From Panulirus ornatus (lineage: Eukaryota > Arthropoda > Malacostraca > Decapoda > Palinuridae): a DNA stretch of 64,000 bases. The position numbers and the translations under genes were made by a program. The notes beneath the pieces were generated by a model. The model made no database searches, was not told the origin of the DNA, and was given only the letters and a program-made list of their open reading frames with translations. This document shows positions 12,166-24,834 of this stretch, in pieces (within the stretch, counting starts at the first letter, position 1; every line of letters begins with the position of its first letter). The stretch covers positions 21,208,772-21,272,771 of the forward strand of contig NC_092241.1 of the NCBI RefSeq assembly GCF_036320965.1, read 5' to 3'.

Positions 12166-13535
12166 TCCCACTCCACAGTAATAGCTTGTTGCTCACCCTT
12201 ATACCTCTCACACCTCTACACTGAGAGCCGACCTGTTCCTCTAGCTCCTTGACTCCCACCCCAAAGCCTACCACCTGGATTATTTCTTATTCCCATAACC
12301 TACAGTGAGCGTTGTTTTTTTTACTGTCTTCTTGACGGTATGTCACTCACACGAGAAATAAAAATGCTCCATGAAAATGCAAGAGACCGTTCAAGGTTTT
12401 ATGTGTCCTTGAATAGGAAATAATCAGTGAAGCACACATTAAGGATTGGTTTGTTGAAAGGATCTTGAGAGTTAGGAGATCTGAAGAAGGATAAGAAAGT
12501 AATAGAAAAGTGGGAAAGTAAACGACGTTTTGGGTCAGCTGGGTTGCTACGTAGTCACTACTTCATCTTGTCTTATCAACCGATCTTTCAGAATTAAATT
12601 TGAGGTCTCTGGACGGGATGAAGAAATTCATACTCCATTCTCATAACTCGTGCAAATTCCTGGTTAAAATAAACTACGATAAACATTATTAATATCAGGG
12701 CAGATAAGTCTTATAGTACCATAGTTATCCGTCAAAACGCCAGTTATGTTAAGAACTGAATATGAAGGAAATGAATGACGCATGCAACCCATATCAGGGG
12801 TTGTTGAGTGCTCCAGCAATGTATGTAGAGTACAGATCCTCACTTTTAACAGTAATGTAACTTTAAGATACCGAAAAACGACGATCATCTATTTACTGAA
12901 ACAGAAACTGAAAAGCCATCGTATTACTATAATGCATCATGGTCTACATTTTTGGTGAAGCTATAAATATTGTAACCTGGAATTGTTTAGACTCGGTAAC
13001 TGAAGTGTATTGTTTGTTCGTTGATGAAATTACCAATTAAGTAAAGAAAATGGGCAAAAGTGTGATTTTTCCAATGCATTTACAAGCCTAACATTTTCAT
13101 CGACGCTATTTTTCAAGTGTCCACAGGATATGCTGGGTCATACTTGTCTGTATCATTTCAAGGAAAAAAGGAAAGACTTTTTGAGTAAGTAACGATATCG
13201 TCAATGCATCTTTCAGAAGCTGTCACTCACTCACTTTAACACTGACATTTAAAACAACAACCTTTAACACAAGTCTCCTGCTTGAAAAATCTGGCGACAA
13301 GGAGAAATGTAGCCTTGTTTCTAATTGTATATAATTATCTAGTTCAGATTTTAAACAGAATGAATGAAGATACAATTGAACTTTACACGCAGAAAGTATC
13401 TTCATTATACAAATATAGACAACTTTCAAACTTGTATATATTTCAGTCATAATCAAAGCATTACAAAGTGCAGAGGAGACTTTAATATTTCATTCTTAGT
13501 GATGGGATGAATAATTCGTTGTGTTTAGGAGCATT

Positions 13536-13538
<3 letters not shown>
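12166..13538. other. Unassigned sequence, no gene seen
   Basis: Short frames (at most 77 codons) without motifs. A pyrimidine-rich stretch at 12170-12300 is not repeated elsewhere in the window. Confidence 0.5.

Positions 13539-13614
<76 letters not shown>
13539..13614. repeat. (TA)n microsatellite
   Basis: Uninterrupted TA dinucleotides. The right end runs directly into RTE copy R1a through the shared letters TATATGGATG. Confidence 0.98.
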
Positions 13615-13617
<3 letters not shown>

Positions 13618-13834
13618 ATGTGCTGAAAATGAGATGTTTGAGGACAATATGTGGTTTGAGGTGGTTTGATCGAGCAGGTAATAATATGTTAAGAGAGATG
13701 TGTGGTAATTAAAGGAATGTGGTTGAGAGAGCAGAAGAGGGTGTTTTGAAATGGTTTGGTCACATGGAGAGAATGAGTGAGGAAAGATTGATCGTGATTG
13801 ATCGTGAGGTGGTCGACGTGCTGTTAATCCATTG
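13613..13834 (+). mobile_element. RTE-like LINE fragment R1a (C-terminal coding piece)
   Basis: Matches the part of the RTE ORF that reads [14 protein letters not shown], then RWFDR and [14 protein letters not shown]. After ERL it jumps to a 3' UTR scrap (GTCGACGTGCTGTTAATCC), so the last ~55 codons have been deleted. A second, longer copy of the same region follows at once, giving a partial tandem duplication. More diverged from the family consensus than most copies. Confidence 0.85.
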
Positions 13835-14376
13835 ATGGATGTGCTGGAAATGAGATGTTTGAGGACAATATGTGGTGTGAGGTGGTTTGATCGAGTAAGT
13901 AACGTAAGGGTAAGAGAGATGTGTGGAAATAAAAAGAGCGTGGTTGAGAGAGCAGAAGAGGGTGTTTTGAAATGGTTCGGGCACATGGAGAGAATGAGTG
14001 AGGAAAGATTGACCAAGAGAATATATGTGTCGGAGGTGGAGGGAACGAGGAGAAGAGGGAGACCAAATTGGAGGTGGAAAGATGGAGTGAAAAAGATTTT
14101 GTGTGATCGGGGCCTGAACATGCAGGAGGGTGAAAGGAGGGCAAGGAATAGCGTGAATTGGAGCGATGTGGTATACCGGGGTTGACGTGCTGTCAGTGGA
14201 TTGAATCAAGGCATGTGAAGCGTATGGGGTAAACCATGGAAAGCTGTGTAGGTATGTATATTTGCGTGTGTGGACGTATGTATATACATGTGTATGGGGG
14301 GGGGGGGGGTTGGGCCATTTCTTTCGTCTGTTTCCTTGCGCTACCTCGCAAACGCGGGAGACAGCGACAAAGCAAA
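13835..14376 (+). mobile_element. RTE-like LINE R1b, 3' end with short-type 3' UTR
   Basis: Coding part to about 14184 corresponds to the last ~117 codons of the RTE ORF ([20 protein letters not shown] to VNWSDVVYRG). The 3' UTR follows: TGACGTGCTGTCAGTGGATT, a GT-rich segment, a run of 13 G at about 14297, and the conserved end GCTACCTCGCAAACGCGGG-AGACAGCGACAAAG. An A-rich and TA-rich tail follows to about 14412. 5'-truncated, as is usual for LINEs. Confidence 0.9.
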
Positions 14377-14412
14377 AGAAAAAAAAAAAATATATATATA
14401 AATATTTATATA

Positions 14413-14645
14413 TTTTTTTTTTCATACTATTCGCCATTTCCCGCGTAAGCGAGGTAGCGTTAAGAACAAAGGACTGGGCCTTAGAGGGAATATCCTCACC
14501 TGGCCCCCTTCTCTGTTCCTTCTTTTTTGGAAAAAAAAAAAACGAGAGAGGAGGATTTCCAGACCCACGCTCCCTTCCCTTTTAGTCGCCTTCTATGACA
14601 CGCAGGGAATACGTGGGAAGTATTCTTTCTCCCCTATCCCCAGGG

Positions 14646-14650
<5 letters not shown>
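14413..14650 (-). mobile_element. Short SINE-like element S1
   Basis: About 240 bp with no coding capacity. On the minus strand it starts ATTATCCCTGGGGATAGGGG and continues through about 130 bp that match the 5' UTR of the RTE LINE. A unique middle follows (GGCCAGGTGAGGATATTCCC region), and the end is GCTACCTCGCTTACGCGGG-AAATGGCGAATAG, a variant of the LINE 3' end. A-rich/(TA)n follows both ends. It looks like a non-autonomous element made from the two ends of the LINE. The related full copy is S3 at 57300-57535. Confidence 0.75.

Positions 14651-14704
<54 letters not shown>
14649..14704. repeat. (TA)n microsatellite between S1 and S2
   Basis: Uninterrupted TA array directly abutting the 5' end of S1 (GGGATAATATAT). 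Confidence 0.97.
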
Positions 14705-14920
<216 letters not shown>

Positions 14921-15103
14921 GCTTTGTCGCTGTCTCCCGCGTTTGCGAGGTAGCGCAAGGAAACAGACGAAAGAAATGGCCCAACCCACCCCCATACACA
15001 TGTATATACATACGTCCACACACGCAAATATACATACCTACACAGCTTTCCATGGTTTACCCCAGACGCTTCACATGCCTTGATTCAATCCACTGACAGC
15101 ACG

Positions 15104-17158
15104 TCAACCCCGGTATACCACATCGCTCCAATTCACTCTATTCCTTGCCCTCCTTTCACCCTCCTGCATGTTCAGGCCCCGATCACACAAAATCTTTTTC
15201 ACTCCATCTTTCCACCTCCAATTTGGTCTCCCTCTTCTCCTCGTTCCCTCCACCTCCGACACATATATCCTCTTGGTCAATCTTTCCTCACTCATTCTCT
15301 CCATGTGCTCAAACCATTTCAAAACACCCTCTTCTGCTCTCTCAACCACGCTCTTTTTATTTCCACACATCTCTCTTACCCTTACGTTACTTACTCGATC
15401 AAACCACCTCACACCACACATTGTCCTCAAACATCTCATTTCCAGCACATCCATCCTCCTGCGCACAACTCTATCCATAGCCCACGCCTCGCAACCATAC
15501 AACATTGTTGGAAACACTATTCCTTCAAACATACCCATTTTTGCTTTCCGAGATAATGTTCTAGACTTCCACACATTCTTCAAGGCCCCCAGAATTATCG
15601 CCCCCTCCCCCACCCTATGATCCACTTCCGCTTCCATGGTTCCATCCGCTGCCAGATCCACTCCCAGATATCTAAAACACTTCACTTCCTCCAGTTTTTC
15701 TCCATTCAAACTCACCTCCCAATTGACTTGACCCTCAACCCTACTGTACCTAATAACCTTGCTCTTATTCACATTTACTCTTAACTTTCTTCTTTCACAC
15801 ACTTTACCAAACTCAGTCACCAGCTTCTGCAGTTTCTCACATGAATCAGCCACCAGCGCTGTATCATCAGCGAACAACAACTGACTCACTTCCCAAGCTC
15901 TCTCATCCCCAACAGACTTCATACTTGCCCCTCTTTCCAAAACTCTCGCATTCACCTCCCTAACAACCCCATCCATAAACAAATTAAACAACCATGGAGA
16001 TATCACACACCCCTGCCGCAAACCTACATTCACTGAGAACCAATCACTTTCCTCTCTTCCTACACGTACACATGCCTTACATCCTCGATAAAAACTTTTC
16101 ACTGCTTCTAACAACTTGCCTCCCACACCATATATTCTTAATACCTTCCACAGAGCATCTCTATCAACTCTATCATATGCCTTCTCCAGATCCATAAATG
16201 CTACATACAAATCCATTTGCTTTTCTAAGTATTTCTCACATACATTCTTCAAAGCAAACACCTGATCCACACATCCTCTACCACTTCTGAAACCACACTG
16301 CTCTTCCCCAATCTGATGCTCTGTACATGCCTTCACCCTCTCAATCAATACCCTCCCATATAATTTACCAGGAATACTCAACAAACTTATACCTCTGTAA
16401 TTTGAGCACTCACTCTTATCCCCTTTGCCTTTGTACAATGGCACTATGCACGCATTCCGCCAATCCTCAGGCACCTCACCATGAGTCATACATACATTAA
16501 ATAACCTTACCAACCAGTCAACAATACAGTCACCCCATTTCTTAATAAATTCCACTGCAATACCATCCAAACCTGCTGCCTTGCCGGCTTTCAACTTCCG
16601 CAAAGCTTTTACTACCTCTTCTCTGTTTACCAAATCATTTTCCCTAACCCTCTCACTTTGCACACCACCTCGACCAAAACACCCTATATCTGCCACTCTA
16701 TCATCAAACACATTCAACAAACCTTCAAAATACTCATTCCATCTCCTTCTCACATCACCACTACTTGTTATCACCTCCCCATTTGCGACCTTCACTGAAG
16801 TTCCCATTTGCTCCCTTTTCTTACGCACTTTATTTACCTCCTTCCAGAACATCTTTTCATTCTCCCTAAAATTTAATGATACTCTCTCACCCCAACTCTC
16901 ATTTGCCCTTTTTTTCACCTCTTGCACCTTTCTCTTGACCTCCTGTCTCTTTCTTTTATACATCTCCCACTCAATTGCATTTTTTCCATGCAAAAATCGT
17001 CCAAATGCCTCTCTCTTCTCTTTCACTAATACTCTTACTTCTTCATCCCACCACTCACTACCCTTTCTAATCAACCCACCTCCCACTCTTCTCATGCCAC
17101 AAGCATCTTTTGCGCAATCCATCACTGATTCCCTAAATACATCCCATTCCTCCCCCAC
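15104..17158 (-). CDS. Reverse-transcriptase part of RTE copy R2
   Basis: 684 codons continuing the same frame after the stop at 17159. Order, counted from that stop: KAGKAAGLDGIAVEF (190-204), NYRGISLLSIPGKLYGR (253-269), [17 protein letters not shown] (287-303), [12 protein letters not shown] (320-331, palm motif A), [19 protein letters not shown] (379-397, motif B), [11 protein letters not shown] (427-437, catalytic motif C with both Asp present), NKSKVIRYS (464-472), FRYLGVDL (495-502), then an RTE-style thumb with [10 protein letters not shown] (552-561) and a C-terminal [15 protein letters not shown] (643-657). All catalytic residues look intact. The product would copy LINE RNA at the nicked target. 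It is separated from its endonuclease domain by the nonsense codon, so the copy is probably inactive unless the stop is a sequence error or is read through. Confidence 0.88.
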   Translation of the reverse strand: MGEEWDVFRESVMDCAKDACGMRRVGGGLIRKGSEWWDEEVRVLVKEKREAFGRFLHGKNAIEWEMYKRKRQEVKRKVQEVKKRANESWGERVSLNFRENEKMFWKEVNKVRKKREQMGTSVKVANGEVITSSGDVRRRWNEYFEGLLNVFDDRVADIGCFGRGGVQSERVRENDLVNREEVVKALRKLKAGKAAGLDGIAVEFIKKWGDCIVDWLVRLFNVCMTHGEVPEDWRNACIVPLYKGKGDKSECSNYRGISLLSIPGKLYGRVLIERVKACTEHQIGEEQCGFRSGRGCVDQVFALKNVCEKYLEKQMDLYVAFMDLEKAYDRVDRDALWKVLRIYGVGGKLLEAVKSFYRGCKACVRVGREESDWFSVNVGLRQGCVISPWLFNLFMDGVVREVNARVLERGASMKSVGDERAWEVSQLLFADDTALVADSCEKLQKLVTEFGKVCERRKLRVNVNKSKVIRYSRVEGQVNWEVSLNGEKLEEVKCFRYLGVDLAADGTMEAEVDHRVGEGAIILGALKNVWKSRTLSRKAKMGMFEGIVFPTMLYGCEAWAMDRVVRRRMDVLEMRCLRTMCGVRWFDRVSNVRVREMCGNKKSVVERAEEGVLKWFEHMERMSEERLTKRIYVSEVEGTRRRGRPNWRWKDGVKKILCDRGLNMQEGERRARNRVNWSDVVYRG

Positions 17159-18100
17159 TCACCTTACTTCCATTGTTCTCACCTTTTTCCATTCTGTACT
17201 CAGTCTCTCCTGGTACTTCCTCACACAGGTCTCCTTCTCAAGCTCACTTACTCTCACCACCCTCTTCACCCCAACATTCACTCTTCTTTTCTGAAAACCC
17301 ATACAAATCTTCACCTTAGCCTCCACAAGATAATGATCAGACATCCCTCCAGTTGCACCTCTCAGCACATTAACATCCAAAAGTCTCTCTTTCGCACGCC
17401 TGTCAATTAACACGTAATCCAATAACGCTCTCTGGCCATCTCTCCTACTTCCATAAGTATACTTATGTATATCTCGCTTTTTAAACCAGGTATTCCCAAT
17501 CATCAGTCCTTTTTCAGCACATAAATCTACAAGCTCTTCACCATTTCCATTTACAACACTGAACACCCCAAGTATACCAATTATTCCCTCAACTGCCACA
17601 TTACTCACCTTTGCATTCAAATCACCCATCACTATAACCCGGTCTCGTGCATCAAAACCACTAACACACTCATTCAGCTGCTCCCAAAACACTTGCCTCT
17701 CTTGATCTTTCTTCTCATGCCCAGGTGCATAAGCACCAATAATCACCCACCTCTCTCCATCAACTTTCAGTTTTAACCCTATCAATATAGAATTTACTTT
17801 CTTACACTCTATCACATACTCCCACAACTCCTGTTTCAGGAGTATTGCTACTCCTTCCCTTGCCCTTGTCCTCTCACTAACCCCTGACTTTACTCCCCAG
17901 ACATTCCCAAACCACTCTTCCCCTTTACCCTTGAGCTTCGTTTCACTCAGAGCCAAAACATCCAGGTTCCTTTCCTCAAACATACTACCTATCTCTCCTT
18001 TTTTCACATCTTGGTTACATCCACACACATTTAGGCACCCCACTCTGAGCCTTCGAGGAGGATGAGCACTCCCCGCGTGACTCCTTCTTCTGTTTCCCAT
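17159..18100 (-). CDS. APE-type endonuclease part of RTE copy R2
   Basis: 313 codons, starting MGNRRRSHAG. This is the N-terminal domain of the LINE ORF and has the endonuclease/exonuclease/phosphatase signature in order: LRVGCLNVCGCN (residues ~18-29), SETKL (~52), GAYAPG (~122), GDLNAKV (~158) and GGMSDHYLVEAKV (~250). In this family it nicks target DNA to prime reverse transcription. The frame ends at TGA directly after TMEVR; other copies (for example at 19873) have GGA there and read EVRGVGEEWDV, so the stop is a single-base nonsense change and the true product continues into RT. Start chosen at the ATG just after AACTTTCTAAA, which other copies share. Confidence 0.85.
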   Translation of the reverse strand: MGNRRRSHAGSAHPPRRLRVGCLNVCGCNQDVKKGEIGSMFEERNLDVLALSETKLKGKGEEWFGNVWGVKSGVSERTRAREGVAILLKQELWEYVIECKKVNSILIGLKLKVDGERWVIIGAYAPGHEKKDQERQVFWEQLNECVSGFDARDRVIVMGDLNAKVSNVAVEGIIGILGVFSVVNGNGEELVDLCAEKGLMIGNTWFKKRDIHKYTYGSRRDGQRALLDYVLIDRRAKERLLDVNVLRGATGGMSDHYLVEAKVKICMGFQKRRVNVGVKRVVRVSELEKETCVRKYQERLSTEWKKVRTMEVR

Positions 18101-18109
18101 TTTAGAAAG

Positions 18110-18111
<2 letters not shown>

Positions 18112-18202
<91 letters not shown>
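18112..18202. repeat. (TA)n microsatellite between R2 and R3
   Basis: Uninterrupted TA. It joins the truncated 5' UTR of R2 (minus) to the first base of the 5' UTR of R3 (plus). Confidence 0.97.
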
Positions 18203-18546
<344 letters not shown>

Positions 18547-19482
18547 TTCTGAAAACACATACTAATCTTCACTTTAGCCTCCACAAGATAATGATCAGAC
18601 ATCCCTCCAGTTGCACCTCTCAGCACATTAACATCCAAAAGTCTCTCTTTCGCACGCCTGTCAATTAACACGTAATCCAATAACGCTCTCTGGCCATCTC
18701 TCCTACTTACATACGTATACTTATGTATATCTCGCTTTTCAAACCAGGTATTCCCAATCATCAGTCCTTTTTCAGCACATAAATCTACAAGCTCTTCACC
18801 ATTTCCATTTACAACACTGAACACCCCATGCATACCAATTATTCCCTCAACTGCCACATTACTCACCTTTGCATTCAAATCACCCATCACTATAACCCGG
18901 TCTCGTGCATCAAAACCGCTAACACACTCATTCAGCTGCTCCCAAAACACTTGCCTCTCATGATCTTTCTTCTCATGCCCAGGTGCATATGCACCAATAA
19001 TCACCCACCTCTCTCCATCAACTTTCAATTTTACCCATATTAATCGAGAATTTACTTTCTTACATTCTATCACATACTCCCACAACTCCTGTTTCAGGAG
19101 TATTGCTACTCCTTCCCTTGCTCTTGTCCTCTCACTAACCCCTGACTTCATTCCCCAGACATTTCCAAACCACTCTTCCCCTTTACCCTTGAGCTTCGTT
19201 TCACTCAGAGCCAAAACATCCAGGTTCCTTTCCTCAAACATACTACCTATCTCTCCTTTTTTCACATCTTGGTTACATCCACACACATTTAGGCACCCCA
19301 CTCTGAGCCTTCGAGGAGGATGATCACTCCCCGCGTGACTCCTTCTTCTGTTTCCCATTTTAGAAAGTTAATACAAGGAGGGGAGGATTTCCGGCCCCCC
19401 GCTCCCGTCCCCTCTAGTCGCTTTCTACGACACGCGAGGAATACGTGGGAAGTATTCTTTCACCCCTATCCCCAGGGATAAT
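18547..19482 (-). mobile_element. RTE-like LINE fragment R4: complete 5' UTR and endonuclease domain
   Basis: On the minus strand the 5' UTR begins at 19482 (ATTATCCCTGGGGATAGGGG) and the ORF at 19358 with MGNRRRSHAG. The endonuclease domain is open and complete to GGMSDHYLVEAKVKI, with SETKL, GAYAPG and GDLNAKV all present. It is then cut at TTTCAGAAAT by the (TA)n array at 18546, after which the frame reads only Ile-Tyr repeats. R4 is therefore missing its RT and 3' end. Confidence 0.9.
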
Positions 19483-19529
19483 ATACATATATATATACAT
19501 ATACACACACACACACATACACACACATA

Positions 19530-19577
<48 letters not shown>

Positions 19578-19590
19578 TATATATACATAT
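19483..19590. repeat. Mixed (TA)n/(CA)n microsatellite
   Basis: TA, CA and CATA dinucleotide stretches immediately upstream of the first base of R4. Confidence 0.95.
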
Positions 19591-19751
19591 GAAAAATGTA
19601 AGAAACAATTTAGAAAACAAACTTTTAGCTTGAAATGAATGAAAAAAAATGAATGTCACATAATGGTTCAACCTCTGGCTATGGAAAAGGAAATGTACAA
19701 TTTATTCACACAAACGTCAATAGCAGTTCTCATCAATTTCACCACTGGAGG
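19591..19751. other. Short non-repeat island
   Basis: About 160 bp with no match elsewhere in the window. Its frame happens to be open into R5, which makes the R5 reading frame appear to start at 19639. Confidence 0.5.
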
Positions 19752-22121
19752 AGGAGTGAATGTTGGGGTGAAGAAGGTGGTGAGAGTAAGTGAGCTTGGG
19801 AAGGAGACCTGTGTGGGGAAGTACCAGGAGAGACTGTGTACAGAATGGAAAAAGGTGAGAACAATGGAAGTAAGGGGAGTGGGGGAGGAATGGGATGTAT
19901 TTAGGGAATCAGTGATGGATTGCGCAAAAGATGCTTGTGGCATGAGAAGAGTGGGAGGTGGGCTGTTTAGAAAGGGTAGTGAGTGGTGGGATGAAGAAGT
20001 AAGAGTATTAGTGAAAGAGAAGAGAGAGGCATTTGGACGATTTTTGCAGGGAAAAAATGCAATTGAGTGGGAGAAGTATAAAAGAAAGAGACAGGAGGTC
20101 AAGAGAAAGGTGCAAGAGGTGAAAAAAAGGGCAAATGAGAGTTGGGGTGAGAGACTATCAGTAAATTTTAGGGAGAATAAAAAGATGTTCTGGAAGGAGG
20201 TAAATAGGGTGCGTAAGACAAGGGAGCAAATGGGAACTTCAGTGAAGGGCGTAAATGGGGAGGTGATAACAAGTAGTGGTGATGTGAGAAGGAGATGGAA
20301 TGAGTATTTTGAAGGTTTGTTGAATGTGTCTGATGACAGAGTGGCAGATATAGGGTGTTTTGGTCGAGGTGGTGTGCAAAGTGAGAGGGTTAGGGAAAAT
20401 GATTTGGTAAACAGAGAAGAGGTAGTAAAAGCTTTGCGGAAGATGAAAGCCGGCAAGGCAGCAGGATTGGATGGTATTGCAGTGGAATTTATTAAAAAAT
20501 GGGGTGACTGTATTGTTGACTGGTTGGTAAGGTTATTTAATGTATGTATGACTCATGGTGAGGTGCCTGAGGATTGGCGGAATGCGTGCATAGTGCCATT
20601 GTACAAAGGCAAAGGGGATAAGAGTGAGTGCTGAAATTACAGAGGTATAAGTTTGTTGAGTATTCCTGGTAAATTATATGGGAGGGTATTGATTGAGAGG
20701 GTGAAGGCATGTACAGAGCATCAGATTGGGGAAGAGCAGTGTGGTTTCAGAAGTGGTAGAGGATGTGTGGATCAGGTGTTTGCTTTGAAGAATGTATGTG
20801 AGAAATACTTAGAAAAGCAAATGGATTTGTATGTAGCATTTATGGATCTGGAGAAGGCATATGATAGAGTTGATAGAGATGCTCTGTGGAAGGTATTAAG
20901 AATATATGGTGTGGGAGGCAAGTTGTTAGAAGCAGTGAAAAGTTTTTATCGAGGATGTAAGGCATGTGTACGTGTAGGGAGAGAGGAAAGTGATTGGTTC
21001 TCAGTGAATATAGGTTTGCGGCAGGGGTGTGTGATGTCTCCATGGTTGTTTAATTTGTTTATGGATGGGGTTGTTAGGGAGGTAAATGCAAGAGTCCTGG
21101 AAAGAGGGGCAAGTATGAAGTCTGTGGGGGATGAGAGAGCTTGGGAAGTGAGTCAGTTGTTGTTCGCTGATGATACAGCGCTGGTGGCTGATTCATGTGA
21201 GAAACTGCAGAAGCTGGTGACTGAGTTTGGTAAAGTGTGTGGAAGAAGAAAGTTAAGAGTAAATGTGAATAAGAGCAAGGTTATTAGGTACAGTAGGGTT
21301 GAGGGTCAAGTCAATTGGGAGGTGAGTTTGAATGGAGAAAAACTGGAGGAAGTGAAGTGTTTTAGATATCTGGGAGTGGATCTGGCAGCGGATGGAACCA
21401 TGGAAGCGGAAGTGGATCATAGGGTGGGGGAGGGGGCGAAAATTTTGGGAGCCTTGAAAAATGTGTGGAAGTCGAGAACATTATCTCGGAAAGCAAAAAT
21501 GGGTATGTTTGAAGGAATAGTGGTTCCAACAATGCTGTATGGTTGCGAGGCGTGGGCTATGGATAGAATTGTGCGCAGGAGGATGGATGTGCTGGAAATG
21601 AGATGTTTGAGGACAATGTGTGGTGTGAGGTGGTTTGATCGAGTAAGTAACGTAAGGGTAAGAGAGATGTGTGGAAATAAAAAGAGCGTGGTTGAGAGAG
21701 CAGAAGAGGTTGTTTTGAAATGGTTTGGGCACATGGAGAGAATGAGTGAGGAAAGATTGACCAAGAGGATATATGTGTCGGAGGTGGAGGGAACGAGGAG
21801 AAGAGGGAGACCAAATTGGAGGTGGAAAGATGGAGTGAAAAAGATTTTGTGTGATCGGGGCCTGAACATGCAGGAGGGTGAAAGGAGGGCAAGGAATAGA
21901 GTGAATTGGAGCGATGTGGTATACAGGGGTTGACGTGCTGTCAGTGGATTGAATCAAGGCATGTGAAGCGTCTGGGGTAAACCATGGAAAGCTGTGTAGG
22001 TATGTATATTTGCGTGTGTGGACGTGTGTATGTACATGTGTATGGGGGGGGGGGGTTGGGCCATTTCTTTCGTCTGTTTCCTTGCGCTACCTCGCAAACG
22101 CGGGAGACAGCGAGAAAGTAT
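19752..22121 (+). mobile_element. RTE-like LINE R5, 5'-truncated with complete RT and 3' UTR
   Basis: Begins at the end of the endonuclease domain (VNVGVKKVVRVSELGKE). It carries the linker, the whole RT ([39 protein letters not shown] all intact), the C-terminus ending VVYRG at 21933, and a short-type 3' UTR to the conserved GCTACCTCGCAAACGCGGG end. A TGA at 20632-20634 replaces the Ser codon in KSECSNYRG, splitting the frame. It has GGAGTG where R2 has the stop TGAGTG, so it documents the original read-through frame. Confidence 0.92.
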
Positions 22122-22186
<65 letters not shown>

Positions 22187-22194
22187 TTTTTTTT
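22122..22194. repeat. A run, (TA)n and T run between two LINE tails
   Basis: The A tail of R5 (+), about 33 bp of TA, then a T run that is the tail of R6 (-). The two LINEs meet tail to tail here. Confidence 0.95.
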
Positions 22195-23472
22195 GTTTTG
22201 TCGCTGTCTCCCGCGTTTGCGAGGTAGCGCAAGGAAACAGACGAAAGAAATGGCCCAACCCACCCCCTTACACATGTATAAACATACGTCCACACACACA
22301 AATATACATACCTACACAGCTTTCCATGGTTTACCCCAGACGCTTCACATGCCCTGATTCAATCCACTGACAGCACGTCAACCCCGGTACACCACATCGC
22401 TCCAATTCACTCTGTTCCTTGCCCTCCTTTCACCCTCCTGCATGTTCAGGCCCCGATCACACAAAATCTTTTTCACTCCATCTTTCCACCTCCAATTTGG
22501 TCTCCCTCTTCTCCTCGTTCCCTCCACCTCCGACACATATATCCTCTTGGTCAATCTTTCCTCACTCATTCTCTCCATGTGCCCAAACCATTTCAAAACA
22601 CCCTCTTCTGCTATCTCAACCACGCTCTTTTTATTTCCACACATCTCTCTTACCCTTACGTTACTTACTCGATCAAACCACCTCACACCACACATTGTCC
22701 TCAAACATCTCATTTCCAGCACATCCATCCTCCTGCGCACCACTCTATCCATAGCCCACGCCTCGCAACCATACAACATTGTTGGAACCACTATTCCTTC
22801 AAACATACCCATTTTTGCTTTCCGAGATAATGTTCTAGACTTCCACACATTCTTCAAGGCCCCCAGAATTTTCGCCCCCTCCCCCATCCTATGATCCACT
22901 TCCGCTTCCATGGTTCCATCCGCTGCCAGATCCACTCCCAGATATCTAAAACACTTTACTTCCTCCAGTTTTTCTACATTCAAACTCACCTCCCAATTGA
23001 CTTGACCCTCAACCCTACTGTACCTAATAACCTTGCTCTTATTCACATTTACTCTTAACTTTCTTCTTTCACACACTTTACCAAACTCAGTCACCAGCTT
23101 CTGCAGTTTCTCACATGAATCAGCCACCAGCGCTGTATCATCAGCGAACAACAACTGACTCACTTCCCAAGCTCTCTCATCCACAACAGACTTCATACTT
23201 GCCCCTCCTTCCAAAACTCTTGCATTCACCTCCCTAACAACCCCATCCATAAACAAATTAAACAACCATGGAGACATCACACACTCCCGCCGCAAACCTA
23301 CATTCACTGAGAACCAATCACTTTCCTCTCTTCCTACACGTACACATGCCTTACATCCTCGATAAAAACTTTTCACTGCTTCTAACAACTTGCCTCCCAC
23401 ACCATATATTCTTAATACCTTCCACAGAGCATCTCTATCAACTCTATCATATGCCTTCTCCAGATCCATAAA
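22195..23472 (-). mobile_element. RTE-like LINE R6, 5'-truncated
   Basis: 3' UTR (short type) at 22195-22377, coding part up to 23472. The frame covers [18 protein letters not shown] through the FADD motif to VVYRG and is free of stops. It is cut exactly inside palm motif A. The open frame continues upstream into the 3' UTR of R7 (ATG at 23589), creating a 403-codon artificial fusion. The GLRQG motif reads GLRREC here, so motif B is damaged. Confidence 0.9.
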
Positions 23473-23489
23473 TTTTTTTATTATTATTA
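23473..23489. repeat. Short A/T run with (TTA)n between R6 and R7
   Basis: TTTTTTTATTATTATTAT joins the truncated 5' end of R6 to the 3' tail of R7, both on the minus strand. An array this short with trinucleotide character differs from the long (TA)n elsewhere. Confidence 0.85.
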
Positions 23490-24780
<1,291 letters not shown>

Positions 24781-24834
24781 ATGAAATATTTGTTAGCTTA
24801 ATTCTTTCAATTTTCTGGGAGGCAAATCATTAGA

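Larger units (their letters stand above)
14921..18112 (-). mobile_element. RTE-like LINE R2, near full-length
   Basis: Best-preserved copy in the window. Read on the minus strand it has the last bases of the 5' UTR (cut by (TA)n just before AACTTTCTAAAATGGG), a single coding frame 18100-15104, and a short-type 3' UTR (15103-14921) ending in the GCTACCTCGC/GCGGG stem-loop and a T run on the + strand. The frame is ~998 codons, normal for RTE elements, which carry one ORF with endonuclease and RT. One in-frame stop at 17159-17161 is the only obvious defect. The rest of the 5' UTR is missing. Confidence 0.92.

Noticed and set aside
14236..14448. Small Lys/Arg-rich frames reading through the LINE 3' UTR
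   Set aside because: The 3' UTR is open by chance on both strands; the same peptides recur at every copy.
14413..14650. tRNA-derived SINE or tRNA gene
   Set aside because: I could not find A-box and B-box motifs at proper spacing or a cloverleaf; the 5' half is explained by the LINE 5' UTR.
15080..15620. Ser/Pro/Leu-rich + strand frames (also at 16581-17294 and opposite every RTE copy)
   Set aside because: Antisense shadows of the RTE coding frame; they recur wherever a copy lies on the other strand.
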